NCBI GenBank assembly: GCA_035493475.1
Contig: DATJIF010000095.1
Coordinates: 18,633 to 82,632 of the forward strand
Length of the DNA stretch: 64,000 bases
DNA from: Actinospica sp035493475
GTDB lineage: Bacteria; Actinomycetota; Actinomycetes; Streptomycetales; Catenulisporaceae
Reading direction: 5' to 3'
Shown: one piece after another, positions 59,210 through 64,000 of the stretch
Numbering within the stretch: position 1 is the stretch's first letter
Layout: every line of letters begins with the position of its first letter
Translations under genes and position numbers: made by a program
The notes under the pieces: model-generated
Seen by the model: only the letters and a program-made list of their open reading frames with translations
Told to the model about the DNA's origin: nothing
The model's database searches: none

Positions 59210-61408
59210 ATGTACCGCCCGCAACGTCTCGAGGGCGCCCGCGCCCGGCTCGGCGTGGTCCAGGTGCTCGTGCTCGCGCTGCTGGCCACGCTCGGCGGCC
59301 GGCTCTGGTACCTGCAGGTGCGCTCCGGACCCGAGTTCCAGGCCGCGGCCGCCGCCAACGACCTGCGCTCGGTGGCCACCCCCGCCGTCCGCGGCGACAT
59401 CCTGGACGACCAGGGGCACCCGCTGGTCGAGAACAAGGCGACCCTGGAGGTCACCGCCGATCTCAGCACCCTGCAACAGCAGCCGCACGGCGGGGCCGCG
59501 GTGCTGGACCGGCTGGCCACGCTGCTCGGGCTGCCGGAGAAGCAGATCGCGCAGCAGATCCGGCTGTGCTCCTCGACCGTGAGCCAGCCGTGCTGGGCCG
59601 GATCGCCGTACCAGCCGGTGCCCGTGGCCACCAACGTGCCGCAGGCGATCGGCCTGGAGATCCTGGAGGACCACGACAAGTTCCCCGGGATCACCGCGCA
59701 GGCCGCGGCCGTGCGCAGCTACCCGGAGCCGTTCGGCGCCAACGCCGCGCAGATGCTCGGCTACCTCTCGCCGGTCTCCTCGAGCGAGCTCGCCAAGCCG
59801 GGCAACGACTTCCAGCCCACCGACATGGTCGGCCGGGCCGGGCTCGAGTCCGAGTACGACTCGATCCTGCGCGGCCGCTCCGGCGTCGCCGAGGTCGCGG
59901 TGGACAACCTCGGCCGCGCGGTGCGCACCGTCTCGCAGACCGCGCCCGTGCCCGGCGACGACATCGTGACCACGATCGACTCGCACGTGCAGGCGGTCGC
60001 GGAGCAGCAGTTGGCGGCCGCGATCCAGTCCACGCACGGCGTCTGGGACGCGGAGACGCACAGCTACGGCAAGGCCGACTCGGGCGCCGTCGTCGTGCTC
60101 AACGTCAACACCGGCGGCGTCGTCGCGATGGCCAGCTACCCGACGTACGACCCGAACGTGTGGACCGGCGGCATCAAGCCCGAGACGTACGCGCAGCTGA
60201 CCAGCGCCGCCGCGGGCACGCCGCTGCTGGACCGCGGCTACCAGGGCGAGTTCCCGCCCGGCTCCACCTTCAAGGCCGTGACCACCTCGGCGATGCTCGG
60301 GGACGGCTTCCCCGCGGACGGCACGTACGACTGCTCCACCGACTTCGCGATCGGCAGCCAGGACTTCCACAACTTCGAGGGCGAGGCGTACGGCCCGATC
60401 ACCCTCAAGCAGGCCATCGAGGTGTCCTGCGACACGGTGTTCTACCGCGTCGCCTACGACATGTGGGTCAAGGACGGCGGCAACAAGCCGGTCGCGCACC
60501 CGGCCGACCCGGTGCAGACGATGTCGCTGGACTTCGGGCTCGGCCGCGACACCGGGATCGACTTGCCCGGCGAGGCGCCCGGCCTGATCCAGACCCGGCA
60601 GGAGAAGCTCGCGTCCTGGCAGGCCAACAAGGCGGACTGGTGCGCGCACGGCAAGGACGGCTACCCGGACGTCGCGGCCACCGACCCGGCCCGCGCCGCG
60701 TACCTCAAGGAGATCGCGTACGAGAACTGCCTGGACGGCTGGCAGTTCCGCGGCGGCGACGCGGTGCTCGAGGCGATCGGCCAGGGCGGCGTCGAGGTGA
60801 CCCCGCTCCAGCTGGCCCGGGTGTACGCGACCATCGCGAACGGCGGCACCCTCTACCAGCCGCACCTGCTGCAGGCGGTGATGACCCCCGGCGGCAAGGT
60901 CGTCTCGACCTACCAGCCGAAGGTGGTCAACCACGTGCCGATCTCCTCGGCCACCCGCGACTTCCTGATCAACGCGCTGGAGGGCGTGGCCAGGCAGGGC
61001 ACCGCCTCCGGGGTCTACGGCGCCTGGCCGCAGAACTCGATCCCGGTCGGCGCGAAGACCGGCACCGCGGACGTCTACGGCCAGAACCCGACCTCCGTCT
61101 TCGCGTCCGTCGTCCCGGCCGACCACCCGCAGTACGCCGTCGTGATGATGGTTCCGCAGGGCGGCCAGGGCGCGCAGGTCTCCGGACCCGCCGTCGAGAA
61201 GATCGAGGAGGCGATGTTCGGTGTTCAAGGCGGCGCCCAGTTGGCGAACGCCGCCCTGCTCCCGACGCCCCCGCCGAACCTCCCGGTGATCTCCGCGGAC
61301 GGCCTGCTCCCAGTCAGCTTCCCGTACCCGCAGCAGTGGCCCCCGGCCGCGCCCCCGCCCCCCGGCCCCCGCTCGGCCCCGGAGCCCTCCGGCAGGAGCA
61401 AGCGATGA
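59210..61408 (+). CDS. mrdA: Penicillin-binding protein 2 (elongation transpeptidase)
   Basis: This 732-aa membrane-anchored transpeptidase has an N-terminal helix (VLVLALLATLGGRLWYLQV) and a PBP dimerisation domain. The catalytic motifs are SxxK in GSTFKAVTT, SxD in VSCDTVFYR (variant of SxN) and KTG in GAKTGTADVYG. The C-terminus is Pro-rich. Its stop overlaps the rodA ATG (ATGA), fitting a PBP2-RodA synthase pair. Confidence 0.94.
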   Translation: MYRPQRLEGARARLGVVQVLVLALLATLGGRLWYLQVRSGPEFQAAAAANDLRSVATPAVRGDILDDQGHPLVENKATLEVTADLSTLQQQPHGGAAVLDRLATLLGLPEKQIAQQIRLCSSTVSQPCWAGSPYQPVPVATNVPQAIGLEILEDHDKFPGITAQAAAVRSYPEPFGANAAQMLGYLSPVSSSELAKPGNDFQPTDMVGRAGLESEYDSILRGRSGVAEVAVDNLGRAVRTVSQTAPVPGDDIVTTIDSHVQAVAEQQLAAAIQSTHGVWDAETHSYGKADSGAVVVLNVNTGGVVAMASYPTYDPNVWTGGIKPETYAQLTSAAAGTPLLDRGYQGEFPPGSTFKAVTTSAMLGDGFPADGTYDCSTDFAIGSQDFHNFEGEAYGPITLKQAIEVSCDTVFYRVAYDMWVKDGGNKPVAHPADPVQTMSLDFGLGRDTGIDLPGEAPGLIQTRQEKLASWQANKADWCAHGKDGYPDVAATDPARAAYLKEIAYENCLDGWQFRGGDAVLEAIGQGGVEVTPLQLARVYATIANGGTLYQPHLLQAVMTPGGKVVSTYQPKVVNHVPISSATRDFLINALEGVARQGTASGVYGAWPQNSIPVGAKTGTADVYGQNPTSVFASVVPADHPQYAVVMMVPQGGQGAQVSGPAVEKIEEAMFGVQGGAQLANAALLPTPPPNLPVISADGLLPVSFPYPQQWPPAAPPPPGPRSAPEPSGRSKR

Positions 61409-62643
61409 TCATCGGAGAGACGGCCGGTCTGCCCCCGGTCGGTCCGGCGGAGACGCGGCGGCAGGCGGCGCTGCGCGAGGGCGGGGTGCTGCGGCGCTTC
61501 GACTGGCCGCTGTTCGGCGCGGCGGTGGCGCTGGCCGTGGTCGGCGCGGTCATGGTCTGGTCGGCCACCCGCGACCGCACCGCGCTGACCGGCGGCGACC
61601 CGCAGTACTTCCTGCAGCGGCACGCCCTGAACGCGCTCGTCGGCGTGGGCCTGGCGGTCGGCGTCACGGCCCTCGACTTCAAGAAGATCCGGGCGCTGAC
61701 CCCGATCGTCTACGTGCTCTCCTTCATCGGCCTGCTCGCCGTGCTCTCCCCGCTCGGCACGGTCGTCAACGGCGCCCGCTCCTGGATCGAGCTCGGCGGC
61801 GGCTTCTCCATCCAGCCCGCCGAGTTCGCCAAGCTCGGCGTGGTCATGGCGCTCGCGATGATCCTCGCGTACCGCCCGGCCGTGCGCCGCAGCAAGGGCC
61901 TGCTCGCCCAGATCGAGGACCGCCGCATCGACGAGGCCAGGCCCGGCGGCCGCACGCTGGCGGCCGCGCTGCTCGCCGCGGCCATCCCGATGGGCGTCAT
62001 CAGCCTGCTGCCGGACCTCGGCAGCACCATGGTCATCGTGGCGACCACGGCGGGCATGATCGTGATCTCCGGCGTGCGGCTGCGCAAGCTCGCGCTGCTC
62101 ACCGTCGTCGGCGGCGCGGGCGCGTTCGCCGCCGTGAAGCTGCACCTGCTCGCCCAGCACCAGCTCAACCGCTTCGCCGCCTTCGCCGACCCGAACCTCG
62201 ACCCGCAGGGCGTCGGCTACAACACCCACCAGGCCAGGCTCGCGATCGGCGCCGGCGGCGTGTTCGGCCAGGGCCTGTTCCAGGGCACCCAGACCAACGG
62301 CCAGTTCGTCCCCGAGCAGCAGACCGACTTCGTCTTCACCGTCATCGGCGAGGAACTCGGCCTCGTCGGCGGCCTCGCCGTCCTCGCCCTGTTCGCCGTG
62401 GTCCTCTGGCGCGGCTGCGTCATCGCCAGGCAGGCCACCGAGACCTTCCCGATGCTCCTCGCCGGCGGCGTCGTCTGCTGGTTCGCCTTCCAGATGTTCG
62501 AGAACGTCGGCATGACCATGGGCATCATGCCCGTCGCCGGCATCCCGCTGCCCTTCGTCTCCTACGGCGGCTCGTCGATGTTCGCCAACTTCATCGCCAT
62601 CGGCCTGCTGGAGAACGTCCGGCTCAGATCGACCGCGCGCTGA
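61405..62643 (+). CDS. rodA: Rod shape-determining protein RodA (SEDS glycosyltransferase)
   Basis: This 412-aa SEDS protein polymerises lipid II. It has about ten membrane helices. The conserved FSIQPAEFAKLGVVMALAM, LLPDLGSTMVIVATTAG and the late GIPLPFVSYGGSSMFANF are family hallmarks. The ATG at 61405 overlaps the pbp2 stop; longer upstream open frames are shadows of pbp2. Confidence 0.95.
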   Translation: MIIGETAGLPPVGPAETRRQAALREGGVLRRFDWPLFGAAVALAVVGAVMVWSATRDRTALTGGDPQYFLQRHALNALVGVGLAVGVTALDFKKIRALTPIVYVLSFIGLLAVLSPLGTVVNGARSWIELGGGFSIQPAEFAKLGVVMALAMILAYRPAVRRSKGLLAQIEDRRIDEARPGGRTLAAALLAAAIPMGVISLLPDLGSTMVIVATTAGMIVISGVRLRKLALLTVVGGAGAFAAVKLHLLAQHQLNRFAAFADPNLDPQGVGYNTHQARLAIGAGGVFGQGLFQGTQTNGQFVPEQQTDFVFTVIGEELGLVGGLAVLALFAVVLWRGCVIARQATETFPMLLAGGVVCWFAFQMFENVGMTMGIMPVAGIPLPFVSYGGSSMFANFIAIGLLENVRLRSTAR

Positions 62644-62689
62644 CCTGGGACTTGTCAGCGGTGCGCGCGGGGACGGCTACCCTGGAGGA

Positions 62690-64000
62690 ATGAGCGCACC
62701 GACCTTCGACCGGATCTCCGGCCGGTCCGTCTGGCCCGACCTGGAACCGCTGCTGCCCGCGGTGAAGAAGCCGATCCAGTACGTGGGGGGCGAGCTCAAC
62801 TCCACCGTCAAGGAGTGGGACGCCTGCGACGTGCGGTGGGCGCTGATGTACCCGGACGCGTACGAGGTCGGGCTGCCCAACCAGGGTGTCATGATCCTGT
62901 ACGAGGTGCTGAACGAGCGCGAGGGCGTGCTGGCGGAGCGGACGTACTCGGTCTGGCCGGACATGGAGGAGAAGCTGCGGGAGCACGGCGTGCCGCAGTT
63001 CACCGTGGACGGGCACCGGCCGGTCGGGGACTTCGACCTGTTCGGGGTCTCGTTCTCCACGGAGCTCGGGTACACGAACCTGCTGACGGCGCTGGACCTC
63101 GCGGGGATTCCGCTGGAGGCCGCCGAGCGCGACGTGACGCATCCGGTGGTGATCGCGGGCGGGCACGCGGCGTTCAACCCGGAGCCGATCGCGGACTTCA
63201 TCGACGCCGCGGTGATCGGCGACGGCGAGCAGGCGGTGCTCGCGATCACGGACATCACCCGGGCGTGGAAGGCCGAGGGGCGTCCCGGCGGCCGCGACGA
63301 GCTGCTGCTGCGGCTCGCGAAGACCGGCGGCGTGTACGTGCCGCGCTTCTACGACGTCGAATACCTCGCCGACGGCCGGATCCAGCGGGTCGCGCCGAAC
63401 CGCTCCGGGGTGCCGTGGCAGGTCGCCAAGCACACCGTGATGGACCTCGACGAGTGGCCGTACCCGAAGAAGCCGCTCGTCCCGCTCGCCGAGACCGTGC
63501 ACGAGCGGATGAGCGTGGAGATCTTCCGCGGCTGCACCCGCGGCTGCCGCTTCTGCCAGGCCGGGATGATCACCCGGCCGGTGCGCGAGCGCTCGATCAC
63601 CGGCATCGGCGACATGGTCAAGGCCGGGCTCGAGGCCACCGGCTACGAGGAGGTCGGGCTGCTCTCGCTGTCCTCCGCCGACCACTCCGAGATCGCCGAG
63701 ATCTCCAAGGGCCTGGCCGACCGGTACGAGGGGACGCAGACCTCGCTCTCGCTGCCGTCCACCCGCGTCGACGCGTTCAACATCGATCTGGCGAACGAGC
63801 TGTCCCGCAACGGGCGTCGCAGTGGTCTGACGTTCGCGCCGGAGGGCGGCTCGGAGCGGATCCGCAAGGTCATCAACAAGATGGTGTCCGAGGAGGACCT
63901 CATCCGCACGGTCACGGCCGCCTACTCGGCCGGGTGGCGGCAGGTGAAGCTGTACTTCATGTGCGGGCTGCCCACCGAGACCGACGAGGACGTGCTGCAG
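62690..64000 (+). CDS. B12-binding/radical SAM protein, TIGR03960-like (5' part)
   Basis: The frame is open for 437 codons to the window edge, so the C-terminus is missing. The N-terminal B12-like domain reads WALMYPDAYEVGLPNQGVMI and VVIAGGHAAFNPEPIADF. The radical SAM cluster motif is CTRGCRFC (C-x3-C-x2-C). The exact role of this family is unsettled; in actinobacteria it commonly follows rodA. The ATG at 62690 has GGAGG only one base upstream, unusually close. Confidence 0.92.
   Translation, partial: MSAPTFDRISGRSVWPDLEPLLPAVKKPIQYVGGELNSTVKEWDACDVRWALMYPDAYEVGLPNQGVMILYEVLNEREGVLAERTYSVWPDMEEKLREHGVPQFTVDGHRPVGDFDLFGVSFSTELGYTNLLTALDLAGIPLEAAERDVTHPVVIAGGHAAFNPEPIADFIDAAVIGDGEQAVLAITDITRAWKAEGRPGGRDELLLRLAKTGGVYVPRFYDVEYLADGRIQRVAPNRSGVPWQVAKHTVMDLDEWPYPKKPLVPLAETVHERMSVEIFRGCTRGCRFCQAGMITRPVRERSITGIGDMVKAGLEATGYEEVGLLSLSSADHSEIAEISKGLADRYEGTQTSLSLPSTRVDAFNIDLANELSRNGRRSGLTFAPEGGSERIRKVINKMVSEEDLIRTVTAAYSAGWRQVKLYFMCGLPTETDEDVLQ

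Noticed and set aside
58388..61228. A 946-codon minus-strand open frame across mreC-mreD-pbp2
   Set aside because: Antisense shadow of conserved cell-wall genes; no domain recognised.
1..64000. CRISPR arrays, tRNA or rRNA genes
   Set aside because: No regularly spaced repeats and no tRNA-like cloverleaf or rRNA sequence were noticed on reading; short or unusual RNAs could have been missed.

Overview
The window is high-GC DNA from an actinobacterium. Support comes from the conserved folC - DUF4233 - ndk and mreB-mreC-mreD-pbp2-rodA - radical SAM blocks, an FxLD-type lanthipeptide cluster, a mycothiol-dependent-isomerase-like gene, and many GTG starts with GTGA/ATGA overlaps. A Streptomycetales/Catenulisporales-like lineage is my guess; the sequence does not prove it. 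In Streptomyces ndk lies directly beside mreB (established knowledge). Here they are 53.7 kb apart.

Layout. (1) 1-2993: chromosomal core, with the end of a formamidopyrimidine-DNA glycosylase, folC, a DUF4233 membrane protein and ndk. (2) 2966-43694: an integrated mobile element of about 40.7 kb. It is bounded by a perfect 28-bp direct repeat, one copy of which is the 3' end of ndk. Its left end carries a tyrosine integrase, an XRE regulator, an excisionase and a protein made of two DnaB-N-like modules. The middle has an Mrr-like endonuclease, a reverse transcriptase locus, a complete class I FxLD lanthipeptide cluster, a divergent run of small enzymes (GNAT, flavoprotein, HD phosphohydrolase, SLOG, Imm7, NUDIX) and a MobF relaxase-helicase. 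I see no coupling protein, type IV secretion gene or TraB/FtsK-like gene, so the element looks mobilizable rather than self-transmissible. The right third is a defence island: a helicase - DUF1156 methylase - DUF499 ATPase operon (Hma-like), a decayed gene, an AAA ATPase and a phosphorothioate-DNA-type HNH endonuclease. (3) 43695-46953: a secreted sedolisin protease gene lying between attR and a third, imperfect att-like sequence, which suggests stepwise accretion at ndk. (4) 46970-56462: accessory chromosomal genes, namely a patatin/EF-hand fusion, HdeD, a cysteine dioxygenase - rhodanese - OpuC-like ABC operon preceded by a leaderless Cys-rich leader peptide, a maleylpyruvate-isomerase-like protein, a protein-tyrosine phosphatase and an MFS exporter. 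(5) 56663-64000: the cell-wall elongation block mreBCD-pbp2-rodA and the start of a TIGR03960-type radical SAM gene that runs off the end.

How the parts work together. The XRE regulator and two inverted CGACTAGTT sites probably form the integration/excision switch, and GTTCCGT repeats near both ends are candidate integrase arm sites. The lanthipeptide genes run as a minus-strand group, divergent from an XRE-TPR regulator, with two tandem GGTGNCACC palindromes between them. The helicase-methylase-ATPase genes are translationally coupled. On the chromosome, the cysteine dioxygenase, rhodanese and ABC transporter genes overlap by four bases and share a leader that could sense cysteine. I therefore infer that the transporter has a sulfur-related substrate.

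Limits: all family names come from reading motifs. No database search, structure prediction or alignment was run.
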